From positions 124,001 to 188,000 of the forward strand of contig NZ_JAOEGB010000013.1 in assembly GCF_025420585.1 (NCBI RefSeq): a stretch of DNA of 64,000 nucleotides, given 5' to 3'. Position numbers and translations under genes: made by a program. The stretch comes from Planotetraspora sp. A-T 1434. Lineage in GTDB: Bacteria > Actinomycetota > Actinomycetes > Streptosporangiales > Streptosporangiaceae. This document shows, piece by piece, positions 54,571 to 62,447 of this stretch; within the stretch, counting starts at the first letter, position 1, and every line of letters starts with the position of its first letter. The notes below the pieces were generated by a model. The model was not told the DNA's origin. It did no database searches and saw only the letters and a program-made list of their open reading frames with translations.

Positions 54571-54810
54571 ATGTCCATGCCGACCGTGATCCGAATCGTC
54601 TCGGACGAGGAGTACCGTCCCGAGTGGCATAAGACCAGCTCGGCCCCCCGCCGTGGCAGTTGCAGCTGGCACGGCGAACCGCATGAGATCACTCGATCCA
54701 TGCGGCTCGAGGAACAGCGCGCGAACGGCGTACGGGTAACGCTGTACGGGGTGTGCGACGCGGCCCGCGCCGAGATCACCGAGCAGGTACGGCGGAACTC
54801 CGGCGGCTGA
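54571..54810 (+). CDS. small hypothetical protein
   Basis: 79 residues from ATG 54571 (MSMPTVIRIVSDEEYRPEWH; SCSWHGEPHEITRSMRLEEQ; NGVRVTLYGVCDAARAEITE). AAAGGGA precedes it. It starts close to the divergent nitroreductase remnant. Two Cys/His clusters are present (CSWH; GVCD) but no known motif. It may itself be the end of a longer, decayed gene, because coding-like sequence in another frame precedes it. Confidence 0.45.
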   Translation: MSMPTVIRIVSDEEYRPEWHKTSSAPRRGSCSWHGEPHEITRSMRLEEQRANGVRVTLYGVCDAARAEITEQVRRNSGG

Positions 54811-54918
54811 GCGGACGAGGGGCGATTTCCCACGGACGGAGCGAGCTGCGGATAGGTCCCGCTACGGGCTTCACCGGCAGTGGTACACCTGAAACGACGC
54901 GCGGAACGCCGTGTGGGA

Positions 54919-55536
54919 TCAGCACTCGTCAGCCTTTGCGGTTGGCTGGAGGGGGCGGGCCGTCAGGCCTTCGATGAGGAGTGACAGGAACCGGTCCCCG
55001 GCGTCGGCTGTCCAGGATGCCTGGCGTGTTGCCCAGGCCATGGCGTTGACCGCGGCGAGCAGTTGGTCGGCGTCAAGGTCGGCACGTATGTGGCCGGAGC
55101 GCTGGGCGTGGGCCAGCAGGTCGCTGGCTGCGGCGCGGAGGCCGGCGCAGGAGGCGTGCAGGGTTGATTCCGGATCGTGCAGCGCGGCCATGACCGAGGC
55201 GGGAAGGCCGTCGTAGCGGGCCGATGCCACGGCCAGTTCCCGTATCCAGGCGGCAAGGGCCTGGCCGGGGTCGGGGGAGGCGATGAGGTCGGCCGCCCGG
55301 GCGCGCAGGGTGTCGAACCCGTGCCGCAGCAGCGTCTCGAGCAGCGCCTCCCGGGTGCGGAAATGCCGGTACAGGGTCGCGATGCTGACCCCCGCCCGGC
55401 GCGCTACCTCTCGGAGGGATGCGTCGGTCCCCTGCTCCGCGAAGGTCGCCTGGGCTGCGGCCAGGAGGTGCTCGTGGGTGCGCCGGCCGTCAGCGCGGAC
55501 GGGAAGGCCGGCCGGCCAGGGGTTCACGTCGTTCAT
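54919..55536 (-). CDS. TetR-family transcriptional regulator
   Basis: 205 residues. N-terminal HTH (RRTHEHLLAAAQATFAEQGT; SLREVARRAGVSIATLYRHF; REALLETLLRHGF) and an alpha-helical ligand domain of the TetR_C33-like type. It diverges from an enoyl-CoA-hydratase-like gene; a 15-bp inverted repeat lies between them and is its likely operator, so it probably represses both genes in the absence of ligand. Confidence 0.93.
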   Translation of the reverse strand: MNDVNPWPAGLPVRADGRRTHEHLLAAAQATFAEQGTDASLREVARRAGVSIATLYRHFRTREALLETLLRHGFDTLRARAADLIASPDPGQALAAWIRELAVASARYDGLPASVMAALHDPESTLHASCAGLRAAASDLLAHAQRSGHIRADLDADQLLAAVNAMAWATRQASWTADAGDRFLSLLIEGLTARPLQPTAKADEC

Positions 55537-55565
55537 CTCAGGCTCTTTCCGGTTGCGGTGTTGCT

Positions 55566-55607
55566 AACCGAAGCGGTGCTACGGATAATAGGAGCACTGC
55601 TTCGGTT
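55566..55607. promoter_or_regulatory. TetR operator palindrome
   Basis: AACCGAAGCGGTGCT (55566-55580) and AGCACTGCTTCGGTT (55593-55607) form 15-bp arms with one mismatch around a 12-base AT-rich spacer containing GGATAATAGG, possibly a -10 element (GATAAT). It sits between the divergent TetR and hydratase genes. Confidence 0.75.
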
Positions 55608-55660
55608 ACGGTCGGAGCTTACCTGTGGACACGTCCATGAGCCAGCGAGGAGATGTGCAG

Positions 55661-56506
55661 ATGCCCCAGGAACTCGATGAGTGGCATGCCCGGGCCGGAG
55701 GCTACGTGGCACGGCCGAGGTTTGAGACCTACGCCGAGAAGTATTCGCGCTACTTCGTCATGCGCCGCCGTGACGGGATCATCGAACTGCGCATGCACAC
55801 CGACGGCGGTTCGGCCCACTTCGACTTCGCGGTGCACAACGCCTGGGCCCAGGCCTGGCAGGAGGTCGGCAACGACCCCGAAAACGAAGTGCTGATCCTC
55901 ACGGGCACCGGCGACCTGTGGTTGGGCACCCCCGAGACCATTGCCGCCGATCCAGCAGAGGTGGCGAGCGGGCTGAGGAACAACCCGCGTCCCAAGGACT
56001 TCGCCTACGAGCACGCCTACTACGACGCCACCAAGCTGCTGGAGAACTTCGTCTTCGGCATCGACATCCCCACCATCGCGGCGATCAACGGGCCTAGCCT
56101 GGCGCACACCGAATTCGCGCTGCTGTGCGACATCACCCTGGCCGCCGAGACCGCGACCATCATCGACCCGCACCTGCTGGCCGGCACCGCGCCCGGTGAC
56201 GGGCAGCAGCTCACCCTCCAGGAACTCATAGGCACCAAGCGCGCCGCCTATCACCTCTACACCGGCCAGCCCATCGGCGCACGGCAAGCACTCGAACTCG
56301 GCCTGGTCAACGAGGTGCTGCCCGCGGATCGTCTCCTGCCCCGCGCCTGGGAACTGGCCGAGGCCATCATGAAGGCCCCCCGCACCGCCCGCCGCTTCAC
56401 CCACGCCATCGCCCAGCGGCCCTGGAAACGGCGCCTCGTTCAGGATCTCGGCTTCGGCATCGCCCATGAGATGTACGGCATTCACGCCGACCGACTCCTC
56501 GGCTAG
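55661..56506 (+). CDS. enoyl-CoA hydratase/isomerase-family protein
   Basis: About 281 residues of crotonase fold (GIIELRMHTDGGSAHFDF; NEVLILTGTGDLWLGTPE; IPTIAAINGPSLAHTEFALL, the oxyanion-hole loop; ARQALELGLVNEVLP). The usual GGG of the oxyanion hole reads GPS, and the A66/D69-type first loop is altered, so it may be a hydrolase or a 6-oxocamphor-hydrolase-like lyase instead of a CoA hydratase. ATG 55661 is chosen for GAGGAG upstream; GTG 55625 and ATG 55637 are also in frame. Controlled by the divergent TetR protein. Confidence 0.85.
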   Translation: MPQELDEWHARAGGYVARPRFETYAEKYSRYFVMRRRDGIIELRMHTDGGSAHFDFAVHNAWAQAWQEVGNDPENEVLILTGTGDLWLGTPETIAADPAEVASGLRNNPRPKDFAYEHAYYDATKLLENFVFGIDIPTIAAINGPSLAHTEFALLCDITLAAETATIIDPHLLAGTAPGDGQQLTLQELIGTKRAAYHLYTGQPIGARQALELGLVNEVLPADRLLPRAWELAEAIMKAPRTARRFTHAIAQRPWKRRLVQDLGFGIAHEMYGIHADRLLG

Positions 56507-56776
56507 TGACTGGTGTCCGTGTGACAACACGGTGGGGACGGCGCCAAGGCGTGTTGGACATTTCTCTCGTGCGCCAAGGTGATGCCTGTCCCAGGGTGCT
56601 GCACCGGGAGCGGCGTGATGCCGCCGCCCGCTGCCCCCACAACCGCCCCAACACCAGACATACTGCCTGAGATGATCGGTGTCATGACCGCGCCGCGCCC
56701 CGCGAAGGATCCGTACCGACCTATCGGTGTCGACGAAACGGCTATGACCAGCACGCAGGGTCGGACGGCGCACGGC

Positions 56777-57793
56777 TCATTTGGTGGTAGCGAGGTCTTC
56801 GGGGCGGGGCAGGGTCAAGGTGTCGATCGCGGCACGGCGCTGGCGGCCGGGCCGCCGGTCGTAGCCGGAGGTGGTGACGGGGGACGCGTGGCCCATGAGC
56901 TGCTGGACACGAGCGAGGTCGACGCCGTTGTCGAGCAGGTCCCCTGCGAACGTCCGCCGCAGATCGTGCGGTGACAGCCGGGGCAGCTCGGCCTCCCGGC
57001 GGCGGCGTTCCAGGGCCGCGGCGATGGCGTCCGATGACAGATGCCGTGCCCTGGCGTCGCCCCAGCGGTTCACCGGGGCGATCAGCGGCCCGCGAATGTG
57101 CTCGGTCGCGGCGAGCCACCGGCCCAGGTAGACCGCGGCGACCTCGTGGAGATAGACCTCGCGCGACTTTCCCCCCTTGCCGGTGATCGCCAAAGATCGG
57201 TCGCCGGGGTCGTAGTTCGCCCTGGTCGCCTTCGCCAGCTCGTCCCGGCGCATGCCCGTGGACTGCAGTACGGCGATCACCGCGGCGTCTCGGATGCCGA
57301 TCAGGCCGCCGGCGGCCAGGCATGCCTTCAGCATCGCCGCGACTTCGTATTCGGCGATGTTTCGTCCGGCCTTGGCGCGGGTGCCGCCCTTGACGTTCTT
57401 CACGGCCTTTGCCCGCTGATAGTCCTCCGCGGTCATCTGCCCGAGCATCCAGGCGTGGTAGAGGACTTGGCGCAGCGCGCTCAGGTGCTTGTTCACAGTC
57501 GAGGGCGACCAGGGCGCTGCCTCGCCGTCGGCATCGATGCGGACCTGGTTCATCAGTTCGCTCCGCAGGGCCGTCGTGTGCTGGTAGCGGAGCAGCCCCC
57601 ATGGGACGGCCTCGCCGGTCGGGTAGCCGAGGATCCGTGCGGTGCCGTCGAGACACGCGCCCATGGTCCGGCGCGACTGCTGACCCCCCAGGGATTTCAG
57701 ATACACGAGGTAGGGATTCTGCGCCGGCGGGCGCGGTGCCACGTCGGGAAGGAAGGACGCCGCCGCCGGGATGATCTCTGACACGGCGACCAT
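56777..57793 (-). CDS. tyrosine recombinase/integrase
   Basis: 338 residues. N-terminal SAM-like core-binding domain (residues 25-130) and a catalytic domain with Arg in STGMRRDELAKA, Lys in GKGGKSREV, HDLRRTFAGDLLD, and GHASPVTTSGYDRR (His ... Tyr nucleophile). It probably integrates the surrounding element, which also carries a relaxase remnant. ATG 57793 is preferred; TTG 57805 is possible. No attachment-site duplication or tRNA was recognised nearby. Confidence 0.9.
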   Translation of the reverse strand: MVAVSEIIPAAASFLPDVAPRPPAQNPYLVYLKSLGGQQSRRTMGACLDGTARILGYPTGEAVPWGLLRYQHTTALRSELMNQVRIDADGEAAPWSPSTVNKHLSALRQVLYHAWMLGQMTAEDYQRAKAVKNVKGGTRAKAGRNIAEYEVAAMLKACLAAGGLIGIRDAAVIAVLQSTGMRRDELAKATRANYDPGDRSLAITGKGGKSREVYLHEVAAVYLGRWLAATEHIRGPLIAPVNRWGDARARHLSSDAIAAALERRRREAELPRLSPHDLRRTFAGDLLDNGVDLARVQQLMGHASPVTTSGYDRRPGRQRRAAIDTLTLPRPEDLATTK

Positions 57794-57809
57794 TCTAGTG
57801 ATCAACTAG

Positions 57810-57827
57810 CGAGAATTTCCATTCTCG
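57810..57827. promoter_or_regulatory. inverted repeat upstream of the integrase
   Basis: CGAGAAT-TTCC-ATTCTCG, perfect 7-bp arms, 17 bases before the integrase start. A likely operator or promoter-overlapping control site of the integrative element. Confidence 0.55.
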
Positions 57828-57971
57828 TAGGTTGAAGCTAGCTATCGCAGATCCGCTGGCTCGTGATCTCAGGGATCACAACGCAGTTGTTGTCCGGTGT
57901 CATGACAACTGGCGTGGTCTCACCGGAGTTGGCGCCGCCCTCGAATCCGTCTTCACTCGGTTGACGCGCTG

Positions 57972-58448
57972 TCAGGAGCCCGGCGCTGGATTAATGACGA
58001 TATTCACCTGGGTGGCTTCCCTTGGTGGATCAAGAACTACCTCAATAACATATCGACCTGGGGAAATATTGAACTTCCGCGATTGGTCCCCGGTTGCATC
58101 GCCCACCCGTAGGATGCCGGTAGGGACTTCGATCATCCCGGAGTAGACAGGTTGACCGACGGCGATTTCCTCGCCGCGCCAAACGCGAACAGAGGTTGAG
58201 CCTTCTGCGGCGTGCATGGTGCGAACCACAAGAGCGGTAGCACTTGCCGTCACCAGCTCATCTTCTGAACTCAAATCCGGTATTTCGTCATCAGACCCTT
58301 CGTCAGTTACCAGTAGCAGCCCCCAAGGAAGGCCTGCAATGATTTCACCAAGCAGCATAACTAGAACGTCGCCTTCCCTAAATTTAATTAAGAAATGTAG
58401 CCTTTTCGGATGAGTTGAATTATATAAAGCCCTTGCTTGTTGCTGCAC
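57972..58448 (-). CDS. hypothetical protein of lower GC content
   Basis: 158 residues, beta-rich (LHFLIKFREGDVLVMLLGEI; LPWGLLLVTDEGSDDEIPDL; TSVRVWRGEEIAVGQPVYSG; GRYVIEVVLDPPREATQVNI). Ending in a sandwich-like strand pair. GTG start. Base composition is clearly lower in GC than its neighbours, which marks it as acquired. It lies between an integrase and a relaxase remnant, so it is cargo of that element; an immunity, toxin-partner or defence role is possible but not shown. Confidence 0.6.
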   Translation of the reverse strand: MQQQARALYNSTHPKRLHFLIKFREGDVLVMLLGEIIAGLPWGLLLVTDEGSDDEIPDLSSEDELVTASATALVVRTMHAAEGSTSVRVWRGEEIAVGQPVYSGMIEVPTGILRVGDATGDQSRKFNISPGRYVIEVVLDPPREATQVNIVINPAPGS

Positions 58449-58479
58449 GGTAGACAGTGAGGATAGAGCCGTTGCGATG

Positions 58480-59110
58480 TTCCGTCAGGAACCGTCCGAG
58501 AGACAGGCTGGTGATCGGGAATGTAGTTGCCACTCTTGGTTCCGCGCGCCCATGACAACCACGCCGGCGAGCGTCGTGTCACGGCCCATGACATTCGACA
58601 GCGCCAGCAGCCGGACCACGGAGCAGCCGTATGCCCTCCGGCGACGGCTTCGGGATCCGGCCGTAGGCGTTGCGGGCGGCTCGGTCGTACTCCTCGGCCG
58701 CCCTCGCCAGGACCGGGTTGCCAAGCGCGGCGGCGGCAACGCGCAGGACGTCCGCGGCGGCCCGCGCGGCGTCGGCGGCCGAGGCCGGGTCCTGTCTGAT
58801 CCGGGCTGCCGCGGCCGACGCCGCATGCGCGGCCTCGCCGTACAACGCCTCCCGCTCGGCCCGCGTCCATCCTTCCTCGGCGGTACGCCACAAGCGGCGC
58901 AGCTGGGGCAGGCTGAGCCAGGCGGCGGAAGAACTCCTCCTCGCCGCGCGCGTCACGAGCCGCAGCCGCGACCTTCTCCCGGAGTTCGTCCCGGGGCGTA
59001 CGGCGCCAGCGGGCGTACAGCTTGGGCCAGGTCAGGTCGGCGGCCAGCGCCCCTCCCCTGTACCAGACGAGGGCGCCTCTCCAGAGTCTGCTGAGACTGA
59101 CCACCCCGCT
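58480..59110 (-). pseudogene. relaxase/mobilisation protein C-terminal remnant
   Basis: Two frames together read LWRGALVWYRGGALAADLTW, PKLYARWRRTPRDELREKV, GEEEFFRRLA, then after a frameshift near 58930 LPQLRRLWRTAEEGWTRAER, ASAADAARAAADVLRVAAAA, LARAAEEYDRAARNAYGRIP. This Ala/Arg-rich helical tail matches my memory of C-terminal regions of Streptomyces-type Mob relaxases. The catalytic N-terminus is missing, so the element is no longer mobilisable by itself. Confidence 0.6.
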
Positions 59111-59194
59111 GCGGCGCCGACGGCGCCTACGCCACACCGCCGTCCCCCGCCACTACAGTCCATCACCCCGGGAAGCAGACCCGCAGGAGGTCAT

Positions 59195-59389
59195 GTGAGC
59201 ACGAACGACGGCGGCTCCACAAGCCGGAAGATGACGCCTGAGGCCGCCAGCCGGATCCAGAGCAGCGCCGACAAGCACCCGGTCGGCAAGACTGCGACCA
59301 CCGGGTTCAAGCAGAGGGCGCAGTCGGCCGTCCATAAGTCCAAGAGCCAGTCGAAGCGCGGGCGGCGTTTATTTAGGAAACTTTCTTGA
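59195..59389 (+). CDS. small basic seed-maturation-like protein
   Basis: 64 residues, Lys/Ser/Gln-rich and hydrophilic (SRKMTPEAASRIQSSADKHP; GFKQRAQSAVHKSKSQSKRG). The MTPEAASRIQS...FKQRAQSA pattern is shared by small actinobacterial and plasmid-borne proteins loosely called seed-maturation-like. GTG 59195 follows CAGGAGG. Function unknown. The next 229 bp hold two copies of CGTAGGTCGCGC but no gene. Confidence 0.65.
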   Translation: MSTNDGGSTSRKMTPEAASRIQSSADKHPVGKTATTGFKQRAQSAVHKSKSQSKRGRRLFRKLS

Positions 59390-59618
59390 TCGAAATTTAA
59401 CCGCTGGGACAGTGGAGTCAAGACCCAATCGTCAGGGGCGCCTCGTAGGTCGCGCCCGTCGCGCCCTCGCTTCCGACGACCGGCGTAGGTCGCGCGGCGT
59501 CCGGACGCCTGCGGAAAGGGAACCTACTGTTCCGCCGCCATTAACCTCAGCTCACTGGAAGGTCAGTAATCGCGATCTACCCTGACGGAGCCTCTCAACC
59601 CCCTTACGGAGGACATCC

Positions 59619-60506
59619 ATGGTCGTGTCCGCTGCGAAGTCCCGCATCCGCAGGAAGCTCGTCCCGATCGCGTCCGCCCTCGGCGTCACCGCCGCGCTCG
59701 CCCTGTGGACCGGGACCGGGGCGAGCTCAGCCGCCACTGTGCCGTCGCCGAGCCACGTCGTCGTGGTGATCCTGGAGAACCACGCCTACTCGCAGATCAT
59801 CGGCAGCTCCAGCGCGCCGTACATCAACTCACTGGCCACCGGCGGGGCAAACCTCACCCAGTTCTACGCGGAGACCCACCCCAGCCAGCCGAACTACTAC
59901 GCCTTCTTCTCGGGCAAGACCCAGGGCATCACCGACGACAGCTGCGTCACGATCGGATTCAGCTCCGCCGCCAACCTCGGCTCCGAGCTGATCGCGGCCG
60001 GGAAGACCTGGGGCAGCTACAACGAGGGCCTGCCCAGCCAGGGCTCGACGGTCTGCACCAACAGTGCCGGGAAGTACGCGCAGAAGCACAACCCCTGGTT
60101 CGGCTTCAGCAACGTCCCGACCTCCACGGCCTACACCTTCACGCAGTTCCCGACGGACTTCACCACGCTGCCGAAGGTCTCCTTCGTGGTCCCGAACCTC
60201 TGCAACGACATGCACGACTGCTCGGTCTCGACCGGCGACACGTGGGTGAAGAACAAGCTCGGCGCGTACGCCACCTGGGCCAAGTCCAACAACAGCCTGC
60301 TCATCGTCACCTTCGACGAGGACAACAAGCTCAGCGGCAACCGCATCGCCGCCGTCGTGTACGGCCAGCCGGTCATCCCGGGCAGCTCGTCGTCCACCAC
60401 CTACAACCACTACAACCTGCTCCGGACGCTTGAGGACATGGCCGGGCTGACCACTCACGCGGGCAACGCGGCGACGGCCTCGGACATCACCGGAATCTGG
60501 AGCTGA
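59619..60506 (+). CDS. secreted phosphoesterase/acid-phosphatase-like protein
   Basis: 295 residues. Signal peptide (LVPIASALGVTAALALWTGT, ending ASSAAT) and a phosphoesterase-family domain: HVVVVILENHAYSQIIGSSS (metal Glu-Asn-His), ETHPSQPNYYAFFSGKTQGI (Thr/Ser nucleophile region), VPNLCNDMHDCS and LIVTFDEDNK (metal ligands). Same superfamily as AcpA and phospholipase C. It acts outside the cell, probably releasing phosphate. ATG 59619 follows GGAGGA. Confidence 0.9.
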   Translation: MVVSAAKSRIRRKLVPIASALGVTAALALWTGTGASSAATVPSPSHVVVVILENHAYSQIIGSSSAPYINSLATGGANLTQFYAETHPSQPNYYAFFSGKTQGITDDSCVTIGFSSAANLGSELIAAGKTWGSYNEGLPSQGSTVCTNSAGKYAQKHNPWFGFSNVPTSTAYTFTQFPTDFTTLPKVSFVVPNLCNDMHDCSVSTGDTWVKNKLGAYATWAKSNNSLLIVTFDEDNKLSGNRIAAVVYGQPVIPGSSSSTTYNHYNLLRTLEDMAGLTTHAGNAATASDITGIWS

Positions 60507-60508
60507 GC

Positions 60509-60955
60509 TTGTACCTGGCTGAACGCGGCCCGGCCTCCGGGGCCACGTCCGCGGACGCGCCGCAGGACCGGGCCGGTCAGCCGGGCCGCGCCACGCGATC
60601 GATCCCCGGCACGGTCATCGCGCTGGGGACGGTCAGCCTCATCACGGACGTCTCCTCCGAGATGGTCACCGCGGTGCTGCCGCTCTATGTGGTGGCCGGG
60701 CTGGGGCTCAGGCGGCCCGAGGTCACCGTGCGGTCGGCGATGGCGCTGCTGCGGCGCCCTGACGTCCGGCGGCTGGCCGTCTGCGCGGCGCTGATCGGCA
60801 CCGGACAGGCGCTCGCCCGGTTCTGCTGCTCGCCGGCCTTCGGCGCGGCGTGGACCGCGATCGGCGACCGGGCCGCGCTCATGGTCGCCGCGGGCGCTCT
60901 CGCGATCTGCGCGGCCCGGGCGGCGTACGCTCTGCGCGGCCCGGAGGTCCGATGA
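60509..60955 (+). pseudogene. MFS transporter with large internal deletion
   Basis: 148 codons. The start (GTVIALGTVSLITDVSSEMV, TAVLPLYVVAGLGLR) matches TM1 of a full-length MFS protein. The middle jumps to a segment typical of the second half (RRPDVRRLAVCAALIG), and the end is the last helix (GDRAALMVAAGALAICAA). Only three or four of 12 helices remain, without a frameshift. TTG 60509 is the only start available. It is unlikely to transport anything. Confidence 0.7.
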
Positions 60956-61968
60956 CGCCGCGGGCGCGCGTGGTCACGCTGCTGGTCGCGGTAGCGGTGC
61001 TGGGCTCCGTCGCGTTCGCCTCGGTGCTGCACGCGGCGGACCGGGTGGGTGAGCGGAACCGGCCACAGCCGGGTGGGCCGGGCATCGCGCCCGGCGTCGT
61101 GACGCTCGGCGGCGGAAGGCACATGATCTTCCGCAACATGGCCTGGGGGCCGTACCGGGACGAGCTGGTCTCGGTGGCGGCCTCCGCCCCCGGCGGCGCC
61201 CGGACCGCCGCTCCGGTCCGCTGCCTGCGCTTCCACGCGGCGGCCCGGACCGGCGTCTGCCTGCGCAAGGTGGACGGCCCTACTGGGGAGAGCTACTTCG
61301 CGTCCGTCCTCGACGGCCAGTTGCGGACGCTGCGCGACTACCCGATCGGGGGCGTCCCGTCCCGGGCCAGGGTCGCGCCGTCCGGCCACCTGGTCGCCTG
61401 GACGGTCTTCGTGGGCGGGGACTCCTACGCGGGCGGCGACTTCTCCACGCGGACCTCGATCGTCGACACGCGGACGTGGGCGCTCACCACGAGCCTGGAG
61501 AAGTACGAGATCGTCAAGGACGGGCGGCCATACCGCGCTCCCGACGTGAACTTCTGGGGCGTCACCTTCGCGGACGACGGGCATTTCTACGCCACCCTGG
61601 CGACCAAGGGGCAGACCTACCTCGTCCGCGGCGACATCGCCGCGCGCACGGTGACCACGCTGCGCCCCAACGTCGAATGCCCGTCTCTGTCGCCCGACGG
61701 GACCCGCCTGGTCTTCAAGAAGCGCGTCCCCGGCCTCAGCCCGGACGCGCCGTGGCGGCTGTACGCGCTGGACCTGCGGACCATGCGCGAGACGCCGCTG
61801 GCCGAGACTCGGAGCGTCGACGACCAGGTCGTCTGGGCCGGTGCGCAGACGGTGCTGTACGGCCTGCCGGGCGACTTCGGCGCCGACCTGTGGTCCGTCC
61901 CCGCCGACGGGACCGGGGCCCCCAAGCGGGTCGCCGTCTCCGCGCTCAACCCCGCCTTCACCGGCTGA
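60952..61968 (+). CDS. membrane-anchored beta-propeller (TolB-like) protein
   Basis: 338 residues. An N-terminal signal-anchor (VVTLLVAVAVLGSVAFASVL) is followed by repeated WD/TolB-like blades: ARVAPSGHLVAWTVFVGG; GVTFADDGHFYATLATKG; CPSLSPDGTRLVFKKRV; VVWAGAQTVLYGLPGDFGAD with LWSVPADGTG. Probably an extracytoplasmic binding or scaffold protein. ATG 60952 overlaps the stop of the deleted MFS frame (ATGA), so it once was, or still is, translated with it. Confidence 0.82.
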   Translation: MTPRARVVTLLVAVAVLGSVAFASVLHAADRVGERNRPQPGGPGIAPGVVTLGGGRHMIFRNMAWGPYRDELVSVAASAPGGARTAAPVRCLRFHAAARTGVCLRKVDGPTGESYFASVLDGQLRTLRDYPIGGVPSRARVAPSGHLVAWTVFVGGDSYAGGDFSTRTSIVDTRTWALTTSLEKYEIVKDGRPYRAPDVNFWGVTFADDGHFYATLATKGQTYLVRGDIAARTVTTLRPNVECPSLSPDGTRLVFKKRVPGLSPDAPWRLYALDLRTMRETPLAETRSVDDQVVWAGAQTVLYGLPGDFGADLWSVPADGTGAPKRVAVSALNPAFTG

Positions 61969-62049
61969 GGCCGACCGGCGGCCGCTGCTGTCCCCGCAGG
62001 TCAGGGGCCGTAAGGTGGGCTCTGGGCACCATGAGAAGGGGGAAGGCGC

Positions 62050-62337
62050 ATGGGAGAGTTTTCTGTCTGGCACTGGCTGATCGTGGCGCTGGTGCTGGTG
62101 ATGTTGTTCGGTGCGAAGAGGCTTCCCGACACCGCCAGATCTCTGGGGCAGGCGCTGCGGCTGTTTAAGAAGGAGACGAGCAGGCTCGGGGATGACGACG
62201 CGGAGACCGTGACCGGGGACCGGCCGTCCACCCCCGCTCCCGCCCTCTCGATCGAGGAGCAGGCGCGGCAACTGGAGGAGCAGGCCGCCCGGCTCCGCGC
62301 TCAGGCCGGCTCGCGGCCCGACCAGCAGCCCGGCTGA
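62050..62337 (+). CDS. tatA: Sec-independent translocase protein TatA
   Basis: 95 residues. One N-terminal membrane helix (WHWLIVALVLVMLFGAKRLP), the conserved FG-x-KRLP hinge, an amphipathic helix (DTARSLGQALRLFKKETS) and an acidic tail. It forms the pore of the twin-arginine pathway. tatB/tatC are not nearby, so it is probably an extra TatA copy. ATG 62050 follows AGGGGGAAGG. Confidence 0.94.
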   Translation: MGEFSVWHWLIVALVLVMLFGAKRLPDTARSLGQALRLFKKETSRLGDDDAETVTGDRPSTPAPALSIEEQARQLEEQAARLRAQAGSRPDQQPG

Positions 62338-62447
62338 GCGCCCGCGGTGACGGGCAGCCCATTGGGTATAGGCGATATGTTCGGCTATGGCCGGTTTGGT
62401 CTGGCACACACGCCAGCGACCGTCCCGGCGAGATCCGGGGGGATCTC

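Noticed and set aside
56507-56776. Gene between the hydratase and integrase
   Set aside because: Short plus-strand frames exist (for example from about 56690), but they overlap the integrase end, lack ribosome sites and show no domain.
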